Below are positions 19,885 through 29,209 of a DNA stretch of 64,000 nucleotides, one piece after another. The first letter of the stretch is position 1. Every line of letters starts with the position of its first letter. The stretch covers positions 39,759 through 103,758 of the forward strand of contig NZ_JACHIJ010000009.1 in the NCBI RefSeq assembly GCF_014203115.1, read 5' to 3'. The notes beneath the pieces were generated by a model, which saw only the letters and a list, made by a program, of their open reading frames with translations, searched no databases and was not told the DNA's origin. The DNA comes from Afipia massiliensis. Lineage in GTDB: Bacteria > Pseudomonadota > Alphaproteobacteria > Rhizobiales > Xanthobacteraceae. A program made the translations under genes and the position numbers.

Positions 19885-20127
19885 TTAGCCTAGAACCTCA
19901 ACCCGATAATTCTCGATCACCGTGTTGGCGAGCAGCTTGTCGGCGGCTTCCTTGAGCGCGGTTTCGGCCTTCGCCTTGTCCGCGCCGGCGACTTCGATGT
20001 CGAACACCTTGCCCTGCCGCACGCTGGCAATGCCATCGACGCCGAGCGATTTCAGCGCCCCTTCGATGGCCTTGCCCTGCGGATCGAGAATGCCGTTCTT
20101 CAATGTGACGGTGATGCGCGCCTTCAT
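19885..20127 (-). CDS. purS: Phosphoribosylformylglycinamidine synthase subunit PurS
   Basis: The 80-residue protein is the small bridging subunit of the PurLQS complex. It matches the family across its length: KARITVTLKNGILDPQGKAI, the G-V-x-x-I-x-x-V-R-Q-G-K strand and the C-terminal ANTVIENYRVEV. It starts 5 bases after the purC stop on the same strand, so purC and purS are cotranscribed. Confidence 0.96.
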   Translation of the reverse strand: MKARITVTLKNGILDPQGKAIEGALKSLGVDGIASVRQGKVFDIEVAGADKAKAETALKEAADKLLANTVIENYRVEVLG

Positions 20128-20132
20128 CGAAT

Positions 20133-20930
20133 TCAGCTCTTCACCAGCACCGGGCCGGAGCCCGCGGGGCGGTCGTTCTCGATCAGGATGCCTAGACGCT
20201 TGGCAACTTCGGTGTAGGCCTCAAGCAGCCCACCGAGATCGCGGCGGAAGCGGTCCTTGTCCATCTTCTCGTTCGACTTGATGTCCCACAGCCGGCACGA
20301 GTCCGGCGAGATTTCATCGGCAACGATGATGCGCATCATGTCGTTCTCGAACAGCCGTCCGCATTCCATCTTGAAGTCCACAAGACGGATGCCGACGCCA
20401 AGAAACAGTCCGGTCAGGAAGTCGTTGACGCGAATGGCAAGAGCCATCATGTCGTCGATTTCCTGCGGCGTGGCCCAGCCGAACGCGGTGATGTGCTCTT
20501 CGGAGACCATCGGATCGCCGAGCTGATCGTTCTTGTAATAGAACTCGATGATCGAGCGCGGCAGCTGCGTGCCTTCCTCGATGCCGAGGCGCTGCGACAG
20601 CGATCCAGCGGCAACGTTACGCACCACGACTTCCAGCGGCACGATCTCGACCTCGCGGATCAACTGCTCGCGCATGTTGAGCCGTTTGATGAAATGGGTC
20701 GGCACGCCGATGTCGTTCAGATGCTGGAAAACGTACTCCGAGATCCGGTTGTTGAGGACACCCTTGCCCTCGATGATCTGGTGTTTCTTGGCATTGAACG
20801 CGGTGGCGTCATCCTTGAAATGCTGGATCAGGGTTCCGGGCTCAGGCCCTTCGTAAAGGGTCTTGCCCTTGCCTTCGTAAATGCGACGCCGACGGCTCAT
20901 AGGGATGTACCGTGTTTTGTTGAAGTCCAT
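20133..20930 (-). CDS. purC: Phosphoribosylaminoimidazole-succinocarboxamide (SAICAR) synthase PurC
   Basis: The 265-residue enzyme joins aspartate to CAIR in purine synthesis. Visible blocks are the nucleotide loop [51 protein letters not shown] and [15 protein letters not shown]. Two ATG codons are possible: 20930, with a GGAG 10 bases upstream, and 20900, which gives the 255-residue form usual in relatives but lacks a visible ribosome site. I annotate the longer form on that basis. Confidence 0.95.
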   Translation of the reverse strand: MDFNKTRYIPMSRRRRIYEGKGKTLYEGPEPGTLIQHFKDDATAFNAKKHQIIEGKGVLNNRISEYVFQHLNDIGVPTHFIKRLNMREQLIREVEIVPLEVVVRNVAAGSLSQRLGIEEGTQLPRSIIEFYYKNDQLGDPMVSEEHITAFGWATPQEIDDMMALAIRVNDFLTGLFLGVGIRLVDFKMECGRLFENDMMRIIVADEISPDSCRLWDIKSNEKMDKDRFRRDLGGLLEAYTEVAKRLGILIENDRPAGSGPVLVKS

Positions 20931-21096
20931 GAATGGGGTGCTCCGGGTGATTTTACGCGACCCACGGCGGAGCTGCCGTGAAGTCCGGAATCGTGAAACA
21001 AACCGCGAACCAGACTCATCGGCAACCTAACCGATTGATGTGACGGATACAACGCAACGAAAGGCGTTTTACCCGCTTCCTGCGACTTCTGGGACA

Positions 21097-21126
21097 TTGC
21101 TTTGAGGGGAGCCGACCCCCTATATG
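21097..21126 (+). promoter_or_regulatory. Sigma-70-like promoter for the ATP synthase zeta-type gene
   Basis: TTGCTT (21097-21102) and TATATG (21121-21126) are spaced by 18 bases, ending 55 bases before the ATG at 21182. This fits a housekeeping promoter for the single downstream gene. Confidence 0.5.
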
Positions 21127-21181
21127 CTGGGTTCCGCCGCCGGTTCAGGCAAATCCCAGATTCAGCTTACGGAACAGATAT

Positions 21182-21496
21182 ATGTCGTCTTTTGACAAGC
21201 GCCAGGAAGGCTTCGAGAAGAAGTTCGCCCTCGACGAGGAACAGAAGTTCAAGGCGGAAGCCCGCCGGAACAAGCTGCTGGGCCTGTGGGCCGCCGAAAA
21301 GCTGGGCAAAACCGGCGATGAAGCCGCTGCCTATGCCAAGGAAGTGGTTTCGGCAGATTTCGAGGAAGCCGGCGATGCCGACGTCCTGCGCAAGGTCGCA
21401 ACGGACCTCGCAGGCAAGGCCACCGAGCAGGAAATCCGCGCCAAGATGGACGAACTGGTGGCGGTCGCCGTCGCCCAGATCAAGGCCGGGCAGTAA
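21182..21496 (+). CDS. DUF1476 protein, ATP synthase zeta-subunit type
   Basis: The 104-residue protein is a full-length DUF1476 member: SSFDKRQEGFEKKFALDEEQ, the R-R-N-K-L-L-G-L-W-A-A-E segment and a C-terminal four-helix body. In Paracoccus denitrificans this family is the zeta subunit, which inhibits the rotation of F1FO ATP synthase in the hydrolysis direction; other members have only slight activity. It is a single gene with its own promoter and a strong terminator. The N-terminal basic/acidic stretch that would enter the F1 interface is present. Confidence 0.9.
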   Translation: MSSFDKRQEGFEKKFALDEEQKFKAEARRNKLLGLWAAEKLGKTGDEAAAYAKEVVSADFEEAGDADVLRKVATDLAGKATEQEIRAKMDELVAVAVAQIKAGQ

Positions 21497-21519
21497 CTCT
21501 GCCGCGTTGAAACGAAAAC

Positions 21520-21549
21520 GCCGCGCGATCGGATCGCGCGGCTTTTTTT
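21520..21549 (+). terminator. Rho-independent terminator after the zeta-type gene
   Basis: A perfect stem GCCGCGCGATC / GATCGCGCGGC closes over one base and is followed by seven T residues. It begins 24 bases past the stop. Confidence 0.88.
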
Positions 21550-21563
21550 CAGACCGGACGCAG

Positions 21564-22055
21564 TTACTTCAAAGTGTCCTGAACCTTCGCAATGCCAGCG
21601 AGGACGCAGACTTCGTCCTTTTCACCGCCCGGTGCACCCGATGCACCCACCGCGCCAATCACTTCGTTGCCGACCTTGATCGGGACAGCGCCACCCGCTG
21701 CAACCACACCCGGGATCTGCCTCAGGGAGGCGGTTTCAGGCTTGTCCGTCTGCTTCATGAATTCGAGGGACGTTATCCCGCGCGTGCGCGAGGTGTAGGC
21801 CTTCAGGCGGCTGAACTCCATGGTGTGCGGATTGGTGCCGTCACCGCGAACCTGCGCCGCGACGTTACCGGCCTTGTCCACCACGGTGACGGACACCTTG
21901 AAGCCGTCTTTGGTGCACTGCTCGATGGTGCCCTGGATAATGGCCATCGCCATCGCCATCGAGATGTTCTTTTCAACCTGCGGCGCCTGCGCATAAGCCG
22001 GACCGGCAAGAACGACCGCAGCCGTCGTTAGTGCTGCGAGACCAAGTGAACGCAT
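21564..22055 (-). CDS. Exported GlcG/HbpS family haem-binding protein
   Basis: The 163-residue product has a Sec signal (RSLGLAALTTAAVVLAGPAY, cleavage AYA-QA) and a complete GlcG/HbpS (Haem_degrading, DUF336) domain: VSVTVVDKAGNVAAQVRGDG, the G-V-V-A-A-G-G-A-V-P-I segment and EVIGAVGASGAPGGEKDEVC. Members bind haem or form octameric periplasmic or extracellular proteins. GGGAGG lies 9 bases before the ATG. No haem uptake gene is near. Cofactor binding in this protein is assumed from the family. Confidence 0.85.
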   Translation of the reverse strand: MRSLGLAALTTAAVVLAGPAYAQAPQVEKNISMAMAMAIIQGTIEQCTKDGFKVSVTVVDKAGNVAAQVRGDGTNPHTMEFSRLKAYTSRTRGITSLEFMKQTDKPETASLRQIPGVVAAGGAVPIKVGNEVIGAVGASGAPGGEKDEVCVLAGIAKVQDTLK

Positions 22056-22170
22056 ATGGAAGCCTCCCTATTTTATTTGGTTAGTTGGCAATCATCCTGA
22101 GCAACAACATTTTCTAGCGCGCTTTAATCCCGCGGCAGAACAACAATCGATGCTGCGGGAGCGAAGCGGG

Positions 22171-23358
22171 TTAGGCGACAGCGAGCCGGTCGAGCTGCGC
22201 GGCAAGGTCGCCTTCCACATCCGCCGCCTTGATCAGGCAAACGCGATATCCCCGCGCTGCGAGCCATTCACCACGCGCCGCGCGGTCCCGCACGATCACG
22301 TCGTTCTCGTTGGCGTTGACCAGCTCGACGGCGATGCGTTTCGTGAACGACACGAAATCCGGGATATGACGCCCCACCGGCGTCTGCCGCTTGAAATGAG
22401 ATGCGAAGCGGCGGTCCGTGGTCAGAGCCTGCCACAGGATGCGTTCTGCATCGGTGGGATTCCGCCGCAGCAGGCGCGCAAGCCCCCGCACCGTGCCGCT
22501 ATCAGACGGCGCCCGTCCGTCGGAGTGCTCGGCCAGCAGCGCGCGCAGCCGCGTCGCTTCGTTGCCGTCGAGAACCCCGCCTTTTGCAGGGCCCTTGCGG
22601 CCCTCTGCGATGGCCATCACCACGCCGTGCAGGGTGTGCATGTCCTGCTTGGTGGGCTCCATCCGCGTGAAGATGTTGCGCATGTTCACCAGCATCGTGT
22701 CGCGCTTTTCCGGCGGACGCAGGAATTCGACCTTGTCGAGTTCATTCACGAGATTGTCGAAAAACGCCTGCATCTGGTGGTTCGAGGCCCGCTCCGAACG
22801 TTCCGGCATGTCGAACGGCAGCGTGTTGGCGGTGACGAGCTTGAACCATTCGTAGCCCATCAGCAGAACCGCCTGAGCGAGGTTCAGCGAAGCAAAACCT
22901 GGATTGACCGGAAACGTGACAATGCGGTTGGCGAGCGCGACCTCGTCGTTCTGCAAGCCGTAGCGCTCGCGCCCGAACATGATCGCTGCCGTGCCGCTCA
23001 CAGCGGCTTCTCCGACGATCTGGCGGGCGGCCTCCCCGGGACCGACCACCGGCTTGGCCTGATCGTGCGCCCGCGCGGTGGTCGCGAACAGCAGTGAGCA
23101 GTCGGCCACCGCCGCCTCGACGGTGTCGAACAATTCGACTTCATCGAGAATGTGATCGGCACCGGCCGCGGCGCGCTGGGCGGCCATATTGGGCCAGCCA
23201 TCGCGCGGATTGACGATGCGCAACCGCGTAAGCCCGAAATTGCCCATGGCGCGCGCGCACATGCCGATGTTCTCACCAAGCTGCGGCTCGACCAGGACCA
23301 CCACAGGTCCGGCCAACTCCTTGCGCGTCTTGGTTTTGTCGGTGCCTGAACCGGACAT
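22171..23358 (-). CDS. trmJ: TrmJ-type tRNA/rRNA methyltransferase fused to a C-terminal DUF559 domain
   Basis: Residues about 15-260 of this 395-residue protein are a SPOUT methyltransferase of the TrmJ type, which 2'-O-methylates tRNA position 32: VVVLVEPQLGENIGMCARAM, the IMFGRERYGLQNDE loop and the knot segment NPGFASLNLAQAV. Residues about 288-395 are a DUF559 domain (restriction-endonuclease-like): RRNPTDAERILWQALTTDRR, F-K-R-Q-T-P-V-G-R-H-I-P-D-F and ARGEWLAARGYRVCLI. The usual E-L-D-G-x-x-H core of DUF559 reads E-L-V-N-A-N-E here, so nuclease activity is doubtful. The ATG at 23358 is the first that fits. Confidence 0.88.
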   Translation of the reverse strand: MSGSGTDKTKTRKELAGPVVVLVEPQLGENIGMCARAMGNFGLTRLRIVNPRDGWPNMAAQRAAAGADHILDEVELFDTVEAAVADCSLLFATTARAHDQAKPVVGPGEAARQIVGEAAVSGTAAIMFGRERYGLQNDEVALANRIVTFPVNPGFASLNLAQAVLLMGYEWFKLVTANTLPFDMPERSERASNHQMQAFFDNLVNELDKVEFLRPPEKRDTMLVNMRNIFTRMEPTKQDMHTLHGVVMAIAEGRKGPAKGGVLDGNEATRLRALLAEHSDGRAPSDSGTVRGLARLLRRNPTDAERILWQALTTDRRFASHFKRQTPVGRHIPDFVSFTKRIAVELVNANENDVIVRDRAARGEWLAARGYRVCLIKAADVEGDLAAQLDRLAVA

Positions 23359-23539
23359 CGGGCTCACTTTTTGATTCAAGTTCTTAAGATTTTGATTCAG
23401 CTTCTGAGCTGCGCCGGAGCCCTTCTCGCTTCGCCCTTCGTTCGCCCGTCTGGCGGAAATTCTCAAGCAAATAATAGACCTAGATTGCTCTTTTGAATCT
23501 CTTGCGGAGGCTGAAAAGGATCGCCCGGCCGCCGGCGGT

Positions 23540-24800
23540 TCAGCCGCCGCAGTCGGCCGCCCGTTTAAGCAAGAATTCCTTCTCGCGCGCGTTGCGGCTC
23601 AGCTCCGCGGCTCGCTCGAATTCGAACCTGGCGTCGGTGAACCGGCCCGCCCGAAACAAGAAATCGCCCTTCGCGGCCGGCATCGGCGCGTAATTTCGCA
23701 GTGCCGCGGCCTCCGCGATCTCGTCGATCAGTTTCAGACCAGCCTCCGGGCCAAAGGCCATGCTGTGAGCCACGGCCCGGTTGAGATCGACCACCGGTGA
23801 CGGCATCACGTCCCGCAGGTTGTCGTACAGGCCCGCGATCTTTTCCCAGTTCGTCTCGTCCGCGTTGCGTGCGCGCATGGCAGGCAGCGAGTGCGGCCTG
23901 CAACGCATAGGGCCCATGACTGCCGCCGAGTGTCTCTGCGCGTTCGAGCGCAGCCAGCCCGCGGCGGATCAGGAGCTGATCCCAGCGGCTGCGGTTTTGT
24001 TCGGTGATGGGAATCGAAGAGCCGTCCGCTGCCGTGCGGGCTGCCAGTCGCGAGGCCTGAATTTCCATCAGCGCAAGAAGGCCGAAGACCTCGGGCTCGT
24101 TCGGAGCGAGACCGGCGATGATACGGCCAAGGCGCTGCGCCTCGGCACACAGAGCCGGGCGGATCAGGTCTTCGCCGGCGGTGGCCGAATAGCCTTCGTT
24201 GAAGATCAGGTAGACGACCTCAAGCACGGAGGCGAGACGCATCCCGCGATCCTTGCCGCGTGGCACCTCATAGGTCAGTCCGGCATTGCCGATGGTCTTC
24301 TTCGCCCGGACGATACGCTGGGCGATGGTTGCCTCGTTCGAGAGAAACGCGCGTGCGATTTCGTCCGTCGTCAGCCCGCCGATCAGGCGCAAGGTCAGGG
24401 CTGCCCGCGCATCGGGAGCCAGCACCGGGTGGCACGCGGTGAAGATCAGACTCAACAACTCGTCGCCGAGATCGTCGTCCATGGCCGCTTCCGCGTCCTC
24501 GATGCTGCTATCGCGCTGGTCTTCGAAATCCTGGCCGATTTCCGCATGCTTCCGTGCCAGCATCTTGCTGCGCCGGAAACCGTCGATGGCCCGGCGCTTG
24601 GCCGCGGCCATCAGCCAGGCGCCGGGATGTATCGGAACACCGGTCTTCGGCCATTCGGACAGAGCGGAGACGAGCGCGTCTTGCGCCAGCTCTTCGGCCA
24701 GGCCGACGTCCCGCACCATTCGGGCCAGTCCGGCTATCAGCCTGGCCCGTTCGATCCGGAAGACCGTTTCGATCGCTTGATGGGTGTCGTTCGCCGCCAC
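23540..24800 (-). pseudogene. ECF sigma factor (YCII-associated type) with a frameshift in a GC tract
   Basis: The first part (24800 to about 23877) encodes about 308 residues of an RpoE-like factor: region 2 with GLAEELAQDALVSALSEWP and AAAKRRAIDGFRRSKML, region 4 with GGLTTDEIARAFLSNEATIA, then the long C-terminal domain with VVYLIFNEGYSATAGEDLIR. At ALAACHAR the frame shifts. The expected continuation, ARNADETNWEKIAGLYDNL and then PVVDLNRAVAHSMAFGPEAG, lies in another frame down to 23540. Two bases are missing from the GC repeat at 23872-23877. In the current frame the protein ends with about 100 unrelated residues. It may be a real mutation, a phase switch or a sequencing error. The start is GTG. 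The YCII gene is 58 bases upstream. Confidence 0.85.
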
Positions 24801-24858
24801 GGGTCTCGCTTAGGGGAAGAACGAGGGGAAAGGCAAGTCGCGGCGGCGACCGGAACGT

Positions 24859-25281
24859 TTAGCGTTTCGTCAGTTTTTCGCGCAGGCGATCCTCCGCTTC
24901 GGCGATCTCCGGCGTCAGAGCTTCGCCGAAATCGGCCGCCTCGAACACCTGCCGGATCTCGATCTCGCTCGGCCCGAGCATCGGATTGGGGCAGCGCTTC
25001 ACCCACTCCACCGCTTCCGCCATGTCCTTGACTTCCCAGAGCCAGAAACCGGCGACCAGTTCGCGGGTCTCGGCGAAGGGCCCATCGATCACGGTGCGGG
25101 CCGGGCCGTCGAAAGCGACCCGTTTTCCCTTTGAGGACGGGTGCAGCCCCTCACCTGCCAGCATCATGCCGGCGTTCACCAGCTCTTCGTTGAACTTGCC
25201 CATGGCCTCGAGGAGCTCGGTTGAAGGCATGGTGCCCGCTTCGCTGTCCTTCGTCGCCTTGACCATCACCATAACGCGCAT
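24859..25281 (-). CDS. YCII-related (DGPF domain) protein
   Basis: The 140-residue protein begins RVMVMVKATKDSEAGTMPS and contains the D-G-P-F-A-E-T-R-E-L motif that names the family. These small ferredoxin-like proteins are regularly coded next to a particular group of ECF sigma factors with C-terminal extensions, as here, and are thought to belong to the same signalling unit. GGGAG precedes the ATG at 25281. The downstream sigma gene carries a frameshift, so this partner may be orphaned. Confidence 0.88.
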   Translation of the reverse strand: MRVMVMVKATKDSEAGTMPSTELLEAMGKFNEELVNAGMMLAGEGLHPSSKGKRVAFDGPARTVIDGPFAETRELVAGFWLWEVKDMAEAVEWVKRCPNPMLGPSEIEIRQVFEAADFGEALTPEIAEAEDRLREKLTKR

Positions 25282-25520
25282 TGTCTTTCTCCCTGGTTCC
25301 GTAGAGGGCCCCAATGGCCTCCTGCTCTCACGACGAACGAGCACCGACGGGATCGACATCCCGCCCAAACTTTTTCGAAAAAGGGGCAAGGTCAGGACGG
25401 ATGGGCAATCTGTCAGGTTTTGTCGCCTTCCAGCCTGCGTTTCGCAGTGCTATAGCCTCGCTACGGAACCGGTTGCGGTTCTCTCGCCCTCTCCGCCCCC
25501 AATATTAAGGCCCCATCCCC

Positions 25521-26735
25521 ATGGCAAAAATCAAGGTGACCAACCCCGTCGTCGAACTCGATGGCGACGAGATGACCCGGATCATCTGGCAGTACATCAA
25601 GGACAAGCTGATCCACCCGTTCCTCGATGTGAAACTCGAATACTACGACCTTGGGATGGAATACCGCGACAAGACCAACGATCAGGTCACCATCGACGCA
25701 GCCAATGCGATCAAGAAGCACGGCGTCGGCGTCAAATGCGCCACCATCACCCCGGACGAAGCCCGCGTGAAGGAATTCGGCCTCAAGGAAATGTGGAAGT
25801 CGCCGAACGGCACCATCCGCAACATCCTCGGCGGCGTTGTCTTCCGCGAGCCGATTATCTGCAAAAACGTGCCCCGTCTGGTTCCGGGCTGGACCAAGCC
25901 GATCATCATCGGCCGCCACGCCTTCGGCGACCAGTACCGCGCTACCGATTTCAAGTTCCCGACCCCGGGCACCATCACCCTGAAATTCACCGGCGACGAC
26001 GGCAAGGTGATCGAGCGCGAAGTGTTCAAGGCGCCCAGCGCCGGCGTGACGCTCGCGATGTTCAACCTCGACGATTCGATCCGCGATTTCGCCCGCGCCT
26101 CGATGAACCTCGGCCTGACGAAGGGCTATCCGGTCTATCTCTCGACCAAGAACACAATCCTCAAGCAGTACGACGGCCGCTTCAAGGACATCTTCCAGGA
26201 AGTGTTCGACACCGAGTTCAAGAAGGACTTCGATGCCAAGGGCATCACTTACGAGCATCGCCTGATCGACGACATGGTGGCGGCTGCAATGAAGTGGTCC
26301 GGCGGCTACGTTTGGGCCTGTAAGAACTACGACGGCGACGTGCAGTCGGACACCGTGGCGCAGGGCTACGGCTCGCTGGGCCTCATGACCTCCGTGCTGC
26401 TCACGCCGGACGGCAAGACCATGGAAGCGGAAGCCGCCCACGGCACTGTGACCCGCCACTACCGCGAGCACCAGAAGGGCAAGGAAACCTCGACCAACTC
26501 GATCGCGTCGATTTTCGCCTGGACCCGCGGCCTCGGACATCGCGCCAAGCTCGACAACAATGCCGAACTGGCAAAGTTCGCGAACACCTTGGAGCGAGTT
26601 TGTGTCGAGACGGTCGAATCCGGTTTCATGACCAAGGATCTTGCCTTGCTCGTCGGCGCCGATCAGCGCTGGCTCTCGACCACCGGCTTCCTCGACAAGG
26701 TCGCGGAAAATCTCACCAAGGCAATGGCGGCCTAA
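25521..26735 (+). CDS. icd: Isocitrate dehydrogenase, NADP-dependent, eukaryote-like type
   Basis: The 404-residue TCA-cycle enzyme oxidises isocitrate to 2-oxoglutarate. It starts [20 protein letters not shown] and shows the substrate loop [12 protein letters not shown], metal-binding aspartates in [12 protein letters not shown] and [13 protein letters not shown], and the cofactor region [20 protein letters not shown]. This subfamily is the homodimeric type shared with mitochondria and most alphaproteobacteria, not the E. coli type. A hairpin terminator follows. Confidence 0.97.
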   Translation: MAKIKVTNPVVELDGDEMTRIIWQYIKDKLIHPFLDVKLEYYDLGMEYRDKTNDQVTIDAANAIKKHGVGVKCATITPDEARVKEFGLKEMWKSPNGTIRNILGGVVFREPIICKNVPRLVPGWTKPIIIGRHAFGDQYRATDFKFPTPGTITLKFTGDDGKVIEREVFKAPSAGVTLAMFNLDDSIRDFARASMNLGLTKGYPVYLSTKNTILKQYDGRFKDIFQEVFDTEFKKDFDAKGITYEHRLIDDMVAAAMKWSGGYVWACKNYDGDVQSDTVAQGYGSLGLMTSVLLTPDGKTMEAEAAHGTVTRHYREHQKGKETSTNSIASIFAWTRGLGHRAKLDNNAELAKFANTLERVCVETVESGFMTKDLALLVGADQRWLSTTGFLDKVAENLTKAMAA

Positions 26736-26766
26736 GGCGCGCAGCACGCCGCACTTCAAGTCTTTC

Positions 26767-26793
26767 AACGGCGCAGACACTGTCTGCGCCGTT
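26767..26793 (+). terminator. Hairpin terminator after icd
   Basis: A 12-base perfect stem, AACGGCGCAGAC / GTCTGCGCCGTT, closes over a 3-base loop 31 bases past the icd stop, followed by a short T-rich stretch. It separates icd from the downstream thioesterase gene. Confidence 0.65.
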
Positions 26794-26819
26794 TGCTTGT
26801 GAACTAAAAAAGAAACGGA

Positions 26820-27266
26820 ATGACGAACATGACTCGGGATCAATTCAGCTTCTTCCACCCCTTCCGGATCCGCTATTCGGAGATCGACGGCCAGGGTGTC
26901 GTGTTCAACGCCCATTATCTGACGTTCTACGACACCGCGATCACCGAATATTTCCGCGCGCTGGGATACGACCAGTATGCGGACGCCAAGAAGACCGGCA
27001 TGGATTTCCATGTCGTCAAATCAGTCGTGGAATACAAAGCGCCCATTCGCTTCGATGCGGAGATCGAGGTCGGCGCCCGCGTCGCGCGGATCGGTAGTTC
27101 CAGCATGACGTTCGAGACGGCGATCTTCCTGAAAGACAGCGCGGACCTGATGGCCACCGGCGAAGTGGTGTGGGTCAACACCGACCAGTCCACGCATCGT
27201 CCCGCTCCGATCACGACGGCAATTCGCAACCTCATCGCCGCGCGCGAAAAACACCTCGCCGCCTGA
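26820..27266 (+). CDS. Acyl-CoA thioesterase, 4HBT/YbgC-like
   Basis: The 148-residue hotdog-fold protein has the 4-hydroxybenzoyl-CoA thioesterase signature R-Y-S-E-I-D-G-Q-G-V-V-F-N-A-H-Y, with the catalytic aspartate before G-Q-G. Family members cleave small acyl-CoA esters in the cytoplasm. The ATG at 26820 and another three codons later are both possible; neither has a strong ribosome site. It lies between the icd terminator and convergent ybaL. Confidence 0.87.
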   Translation: MTNMTRDQFSFFHPFRIRYSEIDGQGVVFNAHYLTFYDTAITEYFRALGYDQYADAKKTGMDFHVVKSVVEYKAPIRFDAEIEVGARVARIGSSSMTFETAIFLKDSADLMATGEVVWVNTDQSTHRPAPITTAIRNLIAAREKHLAA

Positions 27267-27279
27267 TCGGGAGAGGCGC

Positions 27280-29019
27280 CTAGGCGCCTGCCAGTCCGAT
27301 TTGCGCAATCATCGCCTTGGCGATTTCCTGCTCGCCCATGATGACGAAATTCGCGCCGTGATGCTTGAGGTGCGCGATTTCCTCTTCCGAGTGGGCGCGC
27401 GCGATAATCGGCAGCGTAAGGCTGATCGCGCGGGCCTTGGCGACGATCTGTCCGCCCTCGAATGCATTCGGAATCGCAACGATAAGCCCGCGCGCGACTT
27501 CCAGATTGGCCGCGACCAGCATTCCCGGCGCAGCCGCGTTGCCCGTGATCTTCTCGATCCCAGCCTCGGCAAGCCTTTCGAGGCAGCCCGGATCATCCTC
27601 GATGACGAGGAACGGCACGCCTCCTTGCTGCAAGGACTTGCCGACAACGCTTCCCACGCGCCCATACCCGACCAGCACGACATGATTGGTTAGCGCCGTG
27701 ACCGGTAGTTCAACGCGGGCCGACTTCTTCTTTGCAGACACCCTTGCAGCTTCTGCGACGGCCTCGGCAGCAGTGTCCTGCGCGGACTGTGCTGCCGCCG
27801 CGGCCTCCTCAGCTTCCTCGGCTGCTTTCTTCTTCGCCTCGTAGCGATCGAGCAGCGCGAAGAACAGCGGGTTCAGCATGATCGAGATGATCGCGCCCGC
27901 AAGAACCAGATCGCGGCCGCGATCCGGCAACAGCGCAAGGCTGACCCCGAGACTGACCAGAATGAAGGAAAATTCGCCGATCTGGGCGAGACTCGCCGAG
28001 ATCGTCAGCGCCGTCGATGTCGGATGCCCGAACATCCGCACGATGCCGAACGCCGCGACGGATTTTCCGAAGATGATGATGAAGACAGTCGCGAGCAACG
28101 GCAGCGGTTCGCGCACGATGATCGCCGGATCGACCAGCATTCCGACGGACACGAAGAACAGCACGGCAAACGCATCGCGCAGCGGTAGCGTTTCGTTGGC
28201 CGCGCGCTGACTCAGTTCAGATTCGCTCAGGATCATGCCGGCGAAGAATGCGCCGAGTGCGAACGAGACATCGAACAGGAGCGCCGCGCCGAAGGCGACC
28301 CCGAGCGAGATCGCGAACACCGCGAGCCGAAACAGTTCGCGCGAGCCGGTATGCGCAACGTAATGCAGGATCCACGGGATCACCCGGCGGCCGACCACCA
28401 GCATGAAGATGACGAATGCCGCGACCTTGCCGAGCGTGATGAGGACCGGCTGCGCCATGGCATAAGCACTGAGGCCATTGGCACCCTCGCCTTTCAGCAA
28501 TCCGGCAAGCGCGGGCAGCAGCACCAGCGTCAACACCATGGCGAGGTCCTCGACGATCAGCCAGCCGACCGCGATCCGCCCACGCTCTGTGTCGACCAGC
28601 CGCCTCTCCTGCAAGGCGCGCAGCAGCACGACGGTACTGGCAACCGACAGCGCGAGCCCGAACACCAGCCCGCCGCCGATCGGCCAGCCGAGCGTCCAGC
28701 CAAGGCCCATGCCGAGCAGCGTCGCCACTGCGATCTGCACCACCGCGCCGGGGACAGCGATGGCGCGCACCGACAGCAGGTCCTTCAGCGAGAAATGCAG
28801 GCCGACGCCAAACATCAGCAGAATGATGCCGATCTCGGCGAGTTCGTTGGCTATGTTCTGATCCGCCACGTAACCGGGCGTAAACGGGCCCATGACGACG
28901 CCCGCGAGGAGATAGCCGACAAGCGGCGAGATGCGGACCCGCTGAGCCAGCGCGCCGAGTATGAAAGCCAGTACGAGGCCGACGACAACCGTTGAAATCA
29001 AAGGAGTATTGTGATGCAT
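27280..29019 (-). CDS. ybaL: YbaL-type monovalent cation:proton antiporter (CPA2) with RCK domain
   Basis: The 579-residue protein begins HHNTPLISTVVVGLVLAFIL, very like E. coli YbaL, and has about twelve membrane helices of the KefB/KefC family. A highly charged Ala/Glu/Lys linker (about residues 395-440) leads to a C-terminal RCK/TrkA-N domain with the Rossmann glycines V-L-V-G-Y-G-R-V-G. Such proteins exchange K+ or Na+ for protons and are gated by nucleotides or glutathione adducts. It is divergent from the universal stress protein gene. Confidence 0.92.
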   Translation of the reverse strand: MHHNTPLISTVVVGLVLAFILGALAQRVRISPLVGYLLAGVVMGPFTPGYVADQNIANELAEIGIILLMFGVGLHFSLKDLLSVRAIAVPGAVVQIAVATLLGMGLGWTLGWPIGGGLVFGLALSVASTVVLLRALQERRLVDTERGRIAVGWLIVEDLAMVLTLVLLPALAGLLKGEGANGLSAYAMAQPVLITLGKVAAFVIFMLVVGRRVIPWILHYVAHTGSRELFRLAVFAISLGVAFGAALLFDVSFALGAFFAGMILSESELSQRAANETLPLRDAFAVLFFVSVGMLVDPAIIVREPLPLLATVFIIIFGKSVAAFGIVRMFGHPTSTALTISASLAQIGEFSFILVSLGVSLALLPDRGRDLVLAGAIISIMLNPLFFALLDRYEAKKKAAEEAEEAAAAAQSAQDTAAEAVAEAARVSAKKKSARVELPVTALTNHVVLVGYGRVGSVVGKSLQQGGVPFLVIEDDPGCLERLAEAGIEKITGNAAAPGMLVAANLEVARGLIVAIPNAFEGGQIVAKARAISLTLPIIARAHSEEEIAHLKHHGANFVIMGEQEIAKAMIAQIGLAGA

Positions 29020-29209
29020 GCCGCATTTTGCTGCATGAAGGAGATAGATGCAAGTGCATCCTTCGCTACTCATCGCCGCAGTGCCCAAGCGCAGTGAGGC
29101 CATTGAAAAACGACGTGCAAGATTAGATATCAACTGAGCGGGCTAGATTGCCACCCGCTTGATCTGAGTCGATTTCCGGTATCCGCCCGCGCTGCTGCGA
29201 GGGACCGCC

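Noticed and set aside
23540..23917. A separate 125-residue gene at the 3' end of the sigma factor
   Set aside because: Its sequence is the exact continuation of the sigma factor's C-terminal domain in another frame, so it is part of the frameshifted gene.
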